Below are positions 19,285 to 28,492 of a stretch of DNA of 64,000 nucleotides, in pieces. Made by a program: the position numbers and the translations under genes. Each line of letters opens with the position of its first letter. The stretch's first letter is position 1. The stretch comes from JAQBQB01 sp963846925 (lineage in GTDB: Bacteria; Gemmatimonadota; Gemmatimonadetes; Gemmatimonadales; Gemmatimonadaceae): assembly GCA_963846925.1 (NCBI GenBank), contig CAWJXW010000016.1, positions 124,001 through 188,000 of the forward strand, written 5' to 3'. A model generated the notes under the pieces. The model was not told the origin of the DNA and did not search any database. It worked only from the letters and a program-made list of their open reading frames with translations.

Positions 19285-19527
19285 CTACGGCTTCACCTTC
19301 AGCTCGGATTTGTGAGCAGCGATGAACGCGCGAAGCTCGTCCGACATGTCGAGCAGCTTGAGCCATTGCTCTTGGTACAGCGTGATAGGGAATCGCCCCA
19401 GGCCGTAGACGGACACGCCCCCCTTCTCGCTCACCTTGATCGACACGGCCCGGGTCGCGCCCTTCTTCAGGGCCTCGTTTTCCTGCCGCAGGCGCTCCAG
19501 CTCCGCCTTCAGATCTTCGTCCGCCAT
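19285..19527 (-). CDS. Conserved small protein with N-terminal coiled coil
   Basis: An 80-residue soluble protein. Residues 4-24 (DEDLKAELERLRQENEALKK) form a short leucine-zipper-like helix. A beta segment follows, VSIKVSEKGGVSVYGLGRFP, then a helical end with EQWLKLLDMSDELRAFI. I have the impression that proteins of this shape recur in other soil phyla, but I cannot name a family or a function. A free-standing gene of this kind suggests a small adaptor or regulator. Confidence 0.7.
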   Translation of the reverse strand: MADEDLKAELERLRQENEALKKGATRAVSIKVSEKGGVSVYGLGRFPITLYQEQWLKLLDMSDELRAFIAAHKSELKVKP

Positions 19528-19621
19528 GATCGCTCCGAGTTGAACGGGCCGAGGAAACTAGCGCGTCTTGACGTGCCGGTCAGCGAGGGCGGCGCGGTCG
19601 CGCTCGTCGTTGGCATCGATG

Positions 19622-21514
19622 TCACTCGACGCGCAGCGGCACCCTGGCGAGCAGAATCCCCTTCTGCCCCGCCGTTCGCACCTCGATCCGAAGCTGCCCC
19701 GGCCGCACTGGCGTGTACGTGTAGTCGTACGTCTCGCCCATGCTGATGATCTGACGCGCCACGCGTGGCGCGCGGGCCGCCGCCGGAAGGTCCGCGCCGT
19801 CCTTCGCGACCGGCTCCCACCGGACGAGCATCGTATCGGGGAGCGTCCCCAACGAATCCGGCCGAGCGGTCAGTGTGATGGTCGCGTTCGGGTTGGTGAA
19901 CGAGAGGCTCATGAAGCGAAGGCGCGCCGGCTGCCCCGCACGGAGCACGATGGTGTCCGGGTTTGAAACCCCGTTGATCTCGAGCTGAGCCCGAGGGTTG
20001 ATGAATGCTTCGCGACCTCCCTTGAGAAAAATCAGATGTTCGTCGGCGCGCGGGTTCGGCGGGCCATCCCGAACGATGAGCGCGCCCACGAGACCCGCCG
20101 TCTGCTGGACCGGATCGTCGGCGTGGGAGTGGTACATGAACGTTCCCGAACGCGGCGGCGAAAATCGCGCCTGGAACGAATCGCCCGGCGCGATCATCGG
20201 CGCGAGGTGGTCGCCGGCTCCGCTCCAACCAGCGACGCCGTCGTAGTAGCTCGGCAGCTCGATGCCGTGCCAGTGCACGCTCGTTCGTTCCTTGAGACGG
20301 TTGACCACGGTGATCGCGACGGGCTGGCCGCGCGTGAGATACAGCGGAGGGCTGATCGACTTCCGATCGCCGACTCGACGGCCGTTCTCCTCGACGACGA
20401 ATCGCATCTGCGGCGCCGAATCGGGAAACGCCGAGTCTCGCACCGCCACGAGACGAATGCGCCGCTCCGGCGGCGCTTCGGCGATGGCCCGATCGCCTGG
20501 TCGCGGCGAAACGACGATGCCGACCACCAAGCCCGTCATGTCGGAGAGCGCGTGGTTCTCGTGTTCGGCCGACCGAGCCGCCGCCTGGTCGTGCGCCGCC
20601 GCAACATGCAGCGCGAAGTGACAGTGAAAGAGCCAATTGCCCGGCGCCTGCGGCACCCACGTCATGTTCATCGCCGTGTAGTTGGCGAGCCGCTGAGTGA
20701 CGACCTCCCCGCCCGGCGTCGCCGGCCCGATTCCGGCCACGCGAAGCCGAGCGAAATCGTCGACGTGATAGTAGGCGCCGTGCAGGTGCATCGGGTGGAC
20801 GTCCGCCGACGCATTGATCACGCGCCAGTGCAGCGTGTCGCCGACGGTCGCACTCATGCGTTCGGTGTTCGGCCAGGCAAGCCCGTTCAGCGTGAAGAGC
20901 AGACGCCCCGGCACACCGATCTCCGCGGTCAGCTGGGAGTTGGCGGTGAGCGTCGTGTCGAAGAACATCATGATCATGAAGACGCGGTCGCGGGGGCGAG
21001 GCCTCCCAGCCGTGTCGACGACGATCGCGCCACCAAGCGCGCCGTCCATGGACAAGCTTGCCGCGATCGCGGTCGTGTCGGTCGCGCGATAGATGAAGTT
21101 GCCTGGACCCGTCAGTCGAGCCGAGAGTTGGCCGGAGGCGCCCGCGGCGATCACGACCGAGTCTTCGCCAGATGCCGGATTCGGAACGAAGAACGTGATT
21201 TGATGATTCAGCGTGTTGTGAACCCGGACGCGCACCTCGGTCCCCGCGGGGACGCGAACGAGCGGACCCGGCATCGTCGGCGACTTGCCGACTTCGGCGA
21301 ACGCGTCGATCTCCTTGCCCGGAGGCATTCCAGCGCCGCTGTGCCATTTCGCGCGCACCGCTTCGAGATCGAGCGTGAGGACGCCGTTGTCGAGCGTTCC
21401 CGCCGGCGAGGTGTTGGAATTCGGGACGAGCGTCGGGGGCGACTCGGCGTTGTGCGAGCGAGAGGCGCTCGCGATCAGCGTCAGTGCCAGCGTCGGCACC
21501 AGCGAATGGCGCAA
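19622..21514 (-). CDS. Multicopper oxidase with reversed copper-motif order
   Basis: Exported oxidase of about 630 residues with several cupredoxin domains. In the usual laccase order the HxHG and HxH motifs come first and HxxHxH and HCHxxxH last. Here HPMHLHG (240-246) and HCHFALH (297-303) come first, and VHWHGIE (His 414 and 416) and YHSHADD (His 462 and 464) come later. The position of the axial type 1 ligand, ten residues after the cysteine, is His308 rather than Met or Leu. The N-terminal cupredoxin (GPLVRVPAGTEVRVRV) has lost its copper ligands. The start is TTG 21514, with GGAG six bases before it. The substrate could be metal ions, phenols or nitrite-like; unknown. Confidence 0.88.
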   Translation of the reverse strand: MRHSLVPTLALTLIASASRSHNAESPPTLVPNSNTSPAGTLDNGVLTLDLEAVRAKWHSGAGMPPGKEIDAFAEVGKSPTMPGPLVRVPAGTEVRVRVHNTLNHQITFFVPNPASGEDSVVIAAGASGQLSARLTGPGNFIYRATDTTAIAASLSMDGALGGAIVVDTAGRPRPRDRVFMIMMFFDTTLTANSQLTAEIGVPGRLLFTLNGLAWPNTERMSATVGDTLHWRVINASADVHPMHLHGAYYHVDDFARLRVAGIGPATPGGEVVTQRLANYTAMNMTWVPQAPGNWLFHCHFALHVAAAHDQAAARSAEHENHALSDMTGLVVGIVVSPRPGDRAIAEAPPERRIRLVAVRDSAFPDSAPQMRFVVEENGRRVGDRKSISPPLYLTRGQPVAITVVNRLKERTSVHWHGIELPSYYDGVAGWSGAGDHLAPMIAPGDSFQARFSPPRSGTFMYHSHADDPVQQTAGLVGALIVRDGPPNPRADEHLIFLKGGREAFINPRAQLEINGVSNPDTIVLRAGQPARLRFMSLSFTNPNATITLTARPDSLGTLPDTMLVRWEPVAKDGADLPAAARAPRVARQIISMGETYDYTYTPVRPGQLRIEVRTAGQKGILLARVPLRVE

Positions 21515-21662
21515 ATCGAACTCCGGTGGGGTGAGGAGAATGCTGGAGCGGAACGGCTACTTCCGGAAGTCGTCAGCGGCGTCCCTCCCCTGCGCTCGCT
21601 TGACTCTGCCCGCACGCAAACGGTACTACTCGGCGGGTCATCCGGGGTTATGTATGTCCAAC

Positions 21663-21780
21663 ATGGGCACCTTTCGCGTCGCTGTCGAGATCGAAAACCC
21701 GGCGTCGCCGGACCGCGCGTCGCGGTGCACGACGTGCCCGTCGGCGCTTGTAGTTCGCTAGAGCAGTCCGTGCGACGGGA
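21663..21780 (+). pseudogene. Possible remnant of a retropepsin-like aspartic protease gene
   Basis: MGTFRVAVEIENPASPDR reads like the start of clan AA aspartic proteases found in many soil bacteria. Shortly after, a different frame reads RVAVHDVPVGACSS, where the family would have a DVLVDTG active site. No active-site DTG is visible and the sequence then enters the amidase 3-prime end. If real, most of the gene is lost. The rest of 21515-21786 shows nothing I can name. Confidence 0.35.
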
Positions 21781-21786
21781 CCTCGT

Positions 21787-23070
21787 TCAACCCAGGACGC
21801 GAGACACCTGCGCCGCGACCGCGAGCAGCTCCTCTGTTCTGTCTCGACGCCCCACCAACTGCAGACCGACGGGCAAGCCCGACGTTGGAATCGGCAGCGA
21901 GATCGCGGGGTGTCCCGTGATGTTGAACAACTGCGTCAGCCGCAGCATCGCGGCGCGCACGGGGAGCGTCTGCCCGTTGTCCATCGTGACTTCGGTGGCG
22001 CCGAGCTTGGGGGCGACGATCGGCAGCGTCGGAAGGACCAAGGCGTCGCAGCGCTCCAGCGCCGCATCGACCGCGCGACGCAGCACATCGCGACCGTCTC
22101 GCGCCGCGAGGTAGTCGACGGCCGAAATCGTGCGACCCTTGAGGAGACGCTCGCGCACCGCGGGCTGATAGTCGCTCGCGCGTGTGTCGAGTGTCGGCGC
22201 GTGGTATTGTGCCGCCTCGGGAAGCGAGATGTTGACGTACGTGTCCACGATGCGTTCGGTTCCCTGCACGGCGCGCGACTCGATCGCGATTCCAGACGCG
22301 CGCAAGCGGGCGAGCGACGAATCGAACGCCCTGCGCACGTCGCCGTCCAGCAACGCCGTGAAGTAGCCGGCGAGTGCGCCAAGCATCATCGGCGATCGCG
22401 CCAAGGCGCCGAGCCGCGGGTGGGGCCGTGCGGCCAGAACGGACCACAGGGCGGCCGCGTCCTCCACCGAGCGCGTGATCGGACCGACGTGGTCGAACGT
22501 CGGACATAGCGGCACCACGCCATCCGTCGGTACCTCGCCGAGCGACGGCTTGAGTCCCACGACGCCGCACGCCGCCGCTGGAATTCGGATCGAGCCGCCC
22601 GTGTCCGTCCCGATCGATGCCTGCCCCATTCCCGTCGCGACGGCCGCCGCCGACCCTCCGCTCGATCCACCCGCCGATCGCGTGGGGTCGTGCGGATTGT
22701 GGACCGGACCGAATGCCGACTCCTCGCTCGTTGTGCCGAGCGCGAATTCGTGCAGGTTCGTCTTGCCGAGGATGACGGCGCCCGCCTCGCGAAGTCGCTG
22801 AATGACGGTCGCGTCGCGAGTGGCCAGGTGCCCCTTCCGAACGTTCGACGCGGCGGTCGTCAGCTGGCCGGCGATATCGATCAAGTCCTTGACCGAGATC
22901 GGCATCCCATGGAGGGGACCGCGATCGACGCCGCGGCGGCGCTCCTCATCGACCGCCCGCGCCGCCGCTCGCGCGGCGACGGGCTCGGCATAGATGAAGG
23001 CGTTGGTGAGGGATCGGTTCTCGGCGAGTGCAGCGAGGCTCGCCTCGAGACGTTCGGCGGCGGACGTCAT
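21787..23070 (-). CDS. Cytosolic amidase, GatA/AtzF-like
   Basis: A 427-residue amidase-signature enzyme without a signal peptide. The catalytic Lys61 is in PISVKDLIDIAG, the cis-serine Ser136 in AGGSSGGSA, and the nucleophile Ser160 in GTDTGGSIRIPAA. The order and spacing match the canonical triad, unlike the secreted amidase at 16894. No gatB or gatC is nearby, so it is more likely a catabolic amidase than a tRNA amidotransferase subunit. ATG 23070 is chosen over 23112 because the family-like helix TSAAERLEASLA begins there. Confidence 0.88.
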   Translation of the reverse strand: MTSAAERLEASLAALAENRSLTNAFIYAEPVAARAAARAVDEERRRGVDRGPLHGMPISVKDLIDIAGQLTTAASNVRKGHLATRDATVIQRLREAGAVILGKTNLHEFALGTTSEESAFGPVHNPHDPTRSAGGSSGGSAAAVATGMGQASIGTDTGGSIRIPAAACGVVGLKPSLGEVPTDGVVPLCPTFDHVGPITRSVEDAAALWSVLAARPHPRLGALARSPMMLGALAGYFTALLDGDVRRAFDSSLARLRASGIAIESRAVQGTERIVDTYVNISLPEAAQYHAPTLDTRASDYQPAVRERLLKGRTISAVDYLAARDGRDVLRRAVDAALERCDALVLPTLPIVAPKLGATEVTMDNGQTLPVRAAMLRLTQLFNITGHPAISLPIPTSGLPVGLQLVGRRDRTEELLAVAAQVSRVLG

Positions 23071-23190
23071 CGGATGGGCTTGGGCATGTCGGGAAAATCG
23101 GTACCATGTCAAGCGCGGTCGGAGAAGGAACCGTTCGAGATGAGCCCGGCCTGACAGGCCACCAAGAAATGTTCGAGCGCCCCCCCCGCT

Positions 23191-23667
23191 TCAGAACGTG
23201 ATGTTGAACTGCCCGTTCGTGACCTGAATCGTCCCCGTCGCTCCGCCATTCGATGCCACGGCGTTGAACACGAAGGTGCCGACGATGTGGTTCGCCGTGA
23301 GCGTCGTAACCGTGACGGAGCCCGTGCCACCCGCCTGGCCGCTAGTCCAACCTTGCCCGCCTTTCACATATGTCGCGAAGCCACCGGTGCCGTTGCCGAA
23401 CGCGAGCGAGTAGGTGCCGGGCACTGTCGCTGCGAAGGCCATCGCGATGCTGCTCGTGATGCCTGAATCGAATCCGGCGAAGCTCACGATCGAATGCTGA
23501 ACCGTGACCTGAGGCAGAGGACTGCACCACGCGGCACCGTTCACCGTCGCGCTCAGTGGGGTCGAGCAGGAGTTGGTGCCGGTGTTGGAATTGGGTCCGG
23601 TCGAGCTTCCGCCGCAGCCAAGGACGGACAGCAGCACCATCGACGACAGCACTCTCACTGCGCCCAT
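23191..23667 (-). CDS. Lipoprotein with beta-rich domain
   Basis: A 158-residue lipoprotein: VLLSVLGC puts the lipid cysteine at residue 18, followed by a Gly/Ser/Asn/Thr linker. The mature part (NGAAWCSP, GTYSLAFGNGTGGFATYV, GTFVFNAVAS) has the pattern of DUF6252-like exported beta-sandwich proteins common in Bacteroidetes and Gemmatimonadota. The function is unknown. It stands alone between two minus-strand genes. Confidence 0.72.
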   Translation of the reverse strand: MGAVRVLSSMVLLSVLGCGGSSTGPNSNTGTNSCSTPLSATVNGAAWCSPLPQVTVQHSIVSFAGFDSGITSSIAMAFAATVPGTYSLAFGNGTGGFATYVKGGQGWTSGQAGGTGSVTVTTLTANHIVGTFVFNAVASNGGATGTIQVTNGQFNITF

Positions 23668-23778
23668 TGGGAACTCTCTCCTATGATCGACGTCAAGCGC
23701 CCGCCGGGATGCGGTGCACTTGGCATTGCGCAGAAACGAAGGAGATCCGTCAAGCGGCCCGTAAGACGCGTTCAGTTT

Positions 23779-24174
23779 CTATTGAATGAGTTCGATCGAC
23801 GTGCGAATTCCGGTGGCGTTCGCCAAGCGCTTGTCGCAGGTGACCAGCGGCGCGCGAAGGCCCTCGGCCAGCGCGACATAGGCGGCATCGTATGCGGTCA
23901 GGTTGTCGCGCAGCTCCCAGATGCGAGGCAGGAGCGGCTCGTGACCGTATCGCTCCATCGGAAAGCCGCCCAGCAGACCGATCGCCGTACGGGCCCAACT
24001 CGGCGTGAGATCGCCGCGCAGGACGTATCGGCGGAGCACCTGCGCCACCTCGACGTCGACGAGAGCCGGAGCGTGGATCGTTTCACCGCGGCGCAGGAGC
24101 CGCCGCTCGGCGAGGAGGCCGGCTTCGCTGCGGAAAAGGACCTCAACGATCGTCGACGCGTCGGCGACGATCAC
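23779..24174 (-). CDS. PIN-domain toxin, FitB/VapC-like
   Basis: About 131 residues. VIVADASTIVEVL (first acidic residue), HAPALVDVEVAQVL, AYDAAYVALAE and LVTCDKRLA give the four acidic positions of a PIN ribonuclease. The GTG start at 24174 forms a GTGA overlap with the repaired end of the antitoxin gene. An open frame runs upstream to 24252 but has no PIN-like sequence. Confidence 0.85.
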   Translation of the reverse strand: MIVADASTIVEVLFRSEAGLLAERRLLRRGETIHAPALVDVEVAQVLRRYVLRGDLTPSWARTAIGLLGGFPMERYGHEPLLPRIWELRDNLTAYDAAYVALAEGLRAPLVTCDKRLANATGIRTSIELIQ

Positions 24175-24391
24175 CGTGAGTCGCGCTCGGCGCGAACCGC
24201 AGCGCTCGGCCGTTCGCGGACCCTCGCCGGCTCGAGGACGCGAGCCGCTCACGGAGTTCGCCGGGCGTGAGCCGTTCGGCGGCGGCCTCGAGCTCGAGCC
24301 TCAGGTAGTCCGACAGCGACATCCCGGCGAGCGCGGCGCGCGCACGGAGGCGGCGGTGCAGCGCGTCGGGGACGTGGCGGATCTGGATCAT
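24171..24391 (-). CDS. FitA-like ribbon-helix-helix antitoxin (frame break)
   Basis: MIQIRHVPDALHRRLRARAA and GMSLSDYLRLELEAAAERL are typical of FitA-type antitoxins. As sequenced the frame runs on to 24143, inside the toxin. Adding one base near 24270 gives the family ending AAVRAERDSR and a TGA at 24171-24173 that overlaps the toxin GTG. The corrected protein has about 73 residues. ATG 24400 is an alternative start three codons upstream. It binds DNA and the neighbouring toxin. Confidence 0.75.
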
Positions 24392-24402
24392 CTTGGGCAT
24401 GT

Positions 24403-24434
24403 GCGAAACATGCACGACATGGCGCGAACATGCA
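24403..24434. promoter_or_regulatory. Direct repeats upstream of the FitA-like gene
   Basis: AAACATGCA at 24406-24414 and GAACATGCA at 24426-24434 repeat at a spacing of 20 bases, two helical turns, with a further ACATG between them. The position just before the antitoxin start suits an antitoxin-binding operator. Confidence 0.45.
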
Positions 24435-24484
24435 ACGCCGAGCGCGCCCGGGCCAAAGCTCCCGACGCCGGCTAGAATCTCCGG

Positions 24485-25408
24485 ATGCCGCGGGCCCCGG
24501 TCCAGGAGCTGTTCAGCAAGGCGCTCGACAAGCTCGTCGCACAGATCCAACAGGACCGCACCGTCCTCGCCGCGATCCTGTGCGGCAGCCTGTCGCACGA
24601 CACCGTGTGGGACAAATCCGACATCGACCTCGCGCTCGTCACCGTCGACGATCGCAAGGCCGACGGGCGCGGCATCAGTCTTTACGCCGACGGACTCAAC
24701 ACGCACGCGTTCGTGATGTCTCGGACCGAGTTTCGAAAGACCGTCGAGGGCTCGGTCGCCAATTCGTTCATGCATTCTCTCCTGGCCAAGGGACGCCTCC
24801 TCTACACGCACGACGAGAGCATTTCGCCGTTGTGGGAGCGGTTGCAGCTGATGGGCAAGAGGGATCGGCAGATCCAACTGCTACGAGCCGGCGCCGGGGT
24901 GCTGCCTCTCCTCTACAAAGCACGCAAGTGGTTCGTCACCCGGCAGGATCTCGACTACTCCGCGCTCTGGATCCTCCACTCGGCCACCGCGCTGGCGAGG
25001 GTCGAGGTGATCGGAGCCGGGCTCCTCGCCGACCGCGAGGTGCTTCCACAAGCGATGAAGCTCAATCCGTCGTTCTTCACGACGGTCTATCACGACCTCC
25101 TGAATCAGCGAAAGACCCCGCAGTCGGTCTCGGCGGCGCTCGACGCCATTGATGGATATCTGGCCGATCGCGCGGAAGCGCTGTTCGGACTCGTCATCGA
25201 ACACTTGCATGAGGTCGGCGAAGCCCGGTCGGCGACGGAGATCGACGATCACTTCGCGCGCAACTTCGGCGTGGGTGAAGTGACCGGCGTCTGCGAGTAT
25301 CTGGCGGATCGCGGGCTGCTCACCAAGGCGTCGGTGCCCGTCAAGCTGACGCAGCGCAGCAACGTCGAGGTGCAGGAGATGGCGTTCTTTCACGCGGTGA
25401 ACAGGTAG
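24485..25408 (+). CDS. Nucleotidyltransferase-domain protein
   Basis: A 307-residue protein. The nucleotidyltransferase core is ILCGSLSHDTVWDKSDIDLA, with the GS motif and the D-x-D metal ligands. A long helical middle follows, then a C-terminal region (DDHFARNFGVGEVTGVCEYL) that looks like a winged helix. Enzymes of this class transfer NMP to proteins, RNA or small molecules; the target is unknown. The stop TAG shares a base with the GTG of uvrA, so the two are translationally coupled. ATG 24485 is the only reasonable start. Confidence 0.8.
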   Translation: MPRAPVQELFSKALDKLVAQIQQDRTVLAAILCGSLSHDTVWDKSDIDLALVTVDDRKADGRGISLYADGLNTHAFVMSRTEFRKTVEGSVANSFMHSLLAKGRLLYTHDESISPLWERLQLMGKRDRQIQLLRAGAGVLPLLYKARKWFVTRQDLDYSALWILHSATALARVEVIGAGLLADREVLPQAMKLNPSFFTTVYHDLLNQRKTPQSVSAALDAIDGYLADRAEALFGLVIEHLHEVGEARSATEIDDHFARNFGVGEVTGVCEYLADRGLLTKASVPVKLTQRSNVEVQEMAFFHAVNR

Positions 25409-28339
25409 TGCCGCGAAAGACGACGAAGCGCCCCGCCGAGCCCAAGACTGCCGCGCGGACGACGATCGCCGTGCAGGGCGCGCGCGTCCACAACCTCAAG
25501 GACATCTCGCTCGAGATTCCGCGCGACAAGCTCGTGGTCATCACCGGACTCTCGGGATCGGGCAAGTCGAGCCTCGCCTTCGACACGATCTACGGCGAAG
25601 GGCAGCGCCGCTACATGGAGTCGCTGTCGAGCTACGCCAAGCGGTTCGTGGCGCAGGTGGCCAAACCGGACGTCGATTTCGTCTTCGGGCTGTCGCCGGT
25701 GATCTCGATCGAGCAGAAGACGATCGCGAGCAACCCGCGCAGCACCGTCGGCACGATGACCGACGTCGCGAGCTACTTGAACTTGCTCTACGCGACGATC
25801 GCCGAGGCGCACTGCCCGCGCTGCGGCGAAGTCGCGCCGACCAAGACCTCGACGCAGATCGTCGAAGCGATTCTCGGCCTGCCCGACGGCGCCGAGGTCG
25901 AGCTGCGCGCGCCGGTGTTCAAGGTCTACGGCGAGGAGCTCGACTTCGTCTTCACCGAGCTGCGCAAGCAGGGCGTACGGCGGCTCGTCGTCGACGGTAA
26001 ACCGGTGGACCTGTCGGACGACCTCGAGCTGGACGGGGTCGAAGGTGAAGGAGCTGGACGCGATCGTCGATCGATTCGTCGTGCGACGGCGCAACGAGAA
26101 GGCGATCAAGGCCGGCGTGCTCGCCACGCTCCTCGTCGGCGACGGGTTGATGCGCATCGAGGTCGTGAAAGGCGCGTCGCGAGCCGAGTCGGACCGGTTT
26201 CACAAGGCGACGACGAGCGCGAAGCATCACGTGCTGTTCGGCGGACGTCGGTCCGGCGTACTTCGTCTTCAACCTTCCCGAGAGCGCGTGCCGCACGTGC
26301 GGCGGGCTCGGTGTGCACAAGCTCACGCATCCCGAGCTGCTCATCCCCGATCCGACGCGCAGCATCGTCGGCGGCTGTTTCGTGCGCGAAGCGTTTCGCT
26401 ACAACCCGGACAATTGGGACGGGCGACTCATCTACAGCTTGTCGCGCGCGATGGGCTTCTCGATCGAGACGCCGTGGGAGAGGCTGCCGGAGCCGGCGCG
26501 CAACGCGATGCTCTATGGTCGAGACGAGAAGTTCCCTCTGCTGTTCCCTCCCGGCGCAAAGGACAAGCGTCCGCGAGTGGGAAGGCAAGGAAGTCGGCTT
26601 CCAAGGCATCGCCCGACGCATCGAGCGGCACTATCGCCGGTATCGCCAGCGCGGCGAGGCCAGCTCCGGGATGGAAGCGTGGCTCGACCGCGTGATGGTG
26701 GAGCGCGTGTGCCCCGACTGTCACGGTTCTCGGCTCCGTGCGTCGCGGATGTCGTTCACGGTCGGCGGCAAGACGTTGTTCGACGTCGGCCAGCTTCACT
26801 TTGATGAGTTGCGAGAATTTCTTGCGAGGGCTGAGGCCCGCCGGCCGCGGCGCCGATGCCGGGCGGCAGGTGATCCGCGAGATCGTCACACGTCTCGAGT
26901 TGCTGCTTGGCATCGGCCTCGACTACCTCAACTTCAATCGACGGTCGTCGACGCTTTCCGGCGGAGAATCGCAGCGCATCCGACTGTCCACGCAGATCGG
27001 CTCCGGCTTGATGGGCATGCTCTACGTGCTCGACGAGCCGAGCATCGGCCTGCACCCCAAGGACAACGTGAAGATGATCGCGACGCTCGAGCGGCTGCGC
27101 GACATCGGCAACACGGTGATCGTCGTCGAGCACGACGAGGACACGATTCGCGCGGCGGATCATCTCGTCGAGATGGGACCCGGACCGGGCGTGCACGGCG
27201 GCGAAGTCGTCGTGCAGGGCTCGCTCAACGATCTGTTGAGGTGCAAGGCGTCGCCGACGGGCCAGTTTCTCTCCGGCAAACGCGCGATCGCCACTCCGGA
27301 GAAGCGCCGCCGTGGCAACGGCAAGCAACTGGTCGTGCGCGGCGCGAGAGAGAACAACCTCAAGTCGATCGACGTCGCGATTCCGCTCGGCGTGCTCGTC
27401 GCGATCACCGGCGCCTCGGGGTCGGGCAAGAGCACGTTGATCAACGAGGTGCTGTACAAGGCGCTCTGGAAAAAGCTGGTCGACTCGCGCACGCTCCCCG
27501 GCGCGCACGACGCGATCGAGGGAACGGAGCACGTTCACAAGGTCGTGAACATCGACCAGACGCCTATCGGCCGGAACAGCCGCTCCAACCCGGCGACGTA
27601 CGTCGGCTTCTACGACGCGATCCGCGACCTCTTCACCCGCGCTCCGCTCTCAGTCGAGCGCGGGTACAAGGCCGGGCGATTCAGCTTCAACGTCAAGGGC
27701 GGACGCTGCGAGGAGTGCCAGGGCGAAGGCACGATCACGACGCAAATGTACTTCATGCCCGACGTCGAAGTCACGTGCGGGGCGTGCAAGGGCGCGCGCT
27801 TCAATGCGGAGACATTGGAAGTGACGCTGCGCGGCAAGACGATCGACGACATCCTGAACATGTCCGTCGAGGAAGGCGTCGAGTTCTTCGCCAGCGAGCC
27901 GGCGATTGGAAAGAAGATCGAAGTTCTGCGCGATCTCGGGCTCGGCTATCTCACGCTCGGCCAGTCGGCGACGACGCTTTCGGGCGGCGAAGCGCAGCGC
28001 ATCAAGATCGCGACGGAGCTGAGCCGCCTGCAGCGAGCGAAGCACACCGTCTACATCCTCGATGAGCCGACGACCGGACTGCATCTCGCGGACGTGGTAA
28101 AGCTGTTGGAGTCGCTTGGCCGGTTGGTGAACGCGGGCCACACGGTGATCGTCATCGAGCACCATCTCGACGTGATCAAGACGGCGGACTACGTGGTGGA
28201 CCTGGGTCCGCTCGGCGGCCATGCCGGCGGAGAGGTCGTCGTGACGGGCACGCCTGAGGACGTGCTTCGATGCCGCGAGTCGTGGACTGGGCGGTTCCTC
28301 AGGGAGAGAATGGCGAAGCCCTCCCTCGCGGTTCGTTAG
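25408..28339 (+). CDS. uvrA: Excinuclease ABC subunit A (four frame breaks)
   Basis: DNA-damage sensor of nucleotide excision repair, about 975 residues after correction. The N-terminal Walker A is GLSGSGKSSLAFDT and the second is GASGSGKSTLINEV. ABC signatures are STLSGGESQRIRL and TTLSGGEAQRIKI. Zinc cysteines are in HCPRCGEV, CRTCGGLG, CPDCHGS and RCEECQGEG. The frame breaks near 26035 (a GGGG run), 26243, 26570 and 26835, each cured by removing one base. Everything else is highly conserved, so sequencing error is the likely cause. The start GTG overlaps the nucleotidyltransferase stop. The stop codon lies inside the first unit of a 16-bp tandem array. Confidence 0.93.
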
Positions 28340-28441
28340 TCTCGGGCTTCGTTAGTCCCGCTCTTCGTTAGCTTCGCCCTTCGTTCCCCTCGCCCTTCGG
28401 CGCTTTCGCCCTTCGGCACTTTCGCCCCTCAGTCTTGCCCC
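28330..28441. repeat. 16-bp tandem array 1 (TTCGTTAG/TTCGCCC units)
   Basis: Six to seven head-to-tail 16-base units, for example TTCGTTAGCTTCGCCC at 28362-28377 and TTCGGCACTTTCGCCC at 28410-28425. The first unit contains the uvrA stop codon. The units drift from TTCGTTAG at the left to TTCGGC at the right. The array precedes the oxidoreductase gene by about 50 bases. Not CRISPR: there are no spacers. Confidence 0.85.
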
Positions 28442-28492
28442 CAGCCCTTCCTTCCTCGATCATTCGGACATCCTCCCGGAGAGCCTCCCCGA

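Noticed and set aside
28330..28441. CRISPR array
   Set aside because: Units of 16 bases are contiguous with no unique spacers and there are no cas genes.
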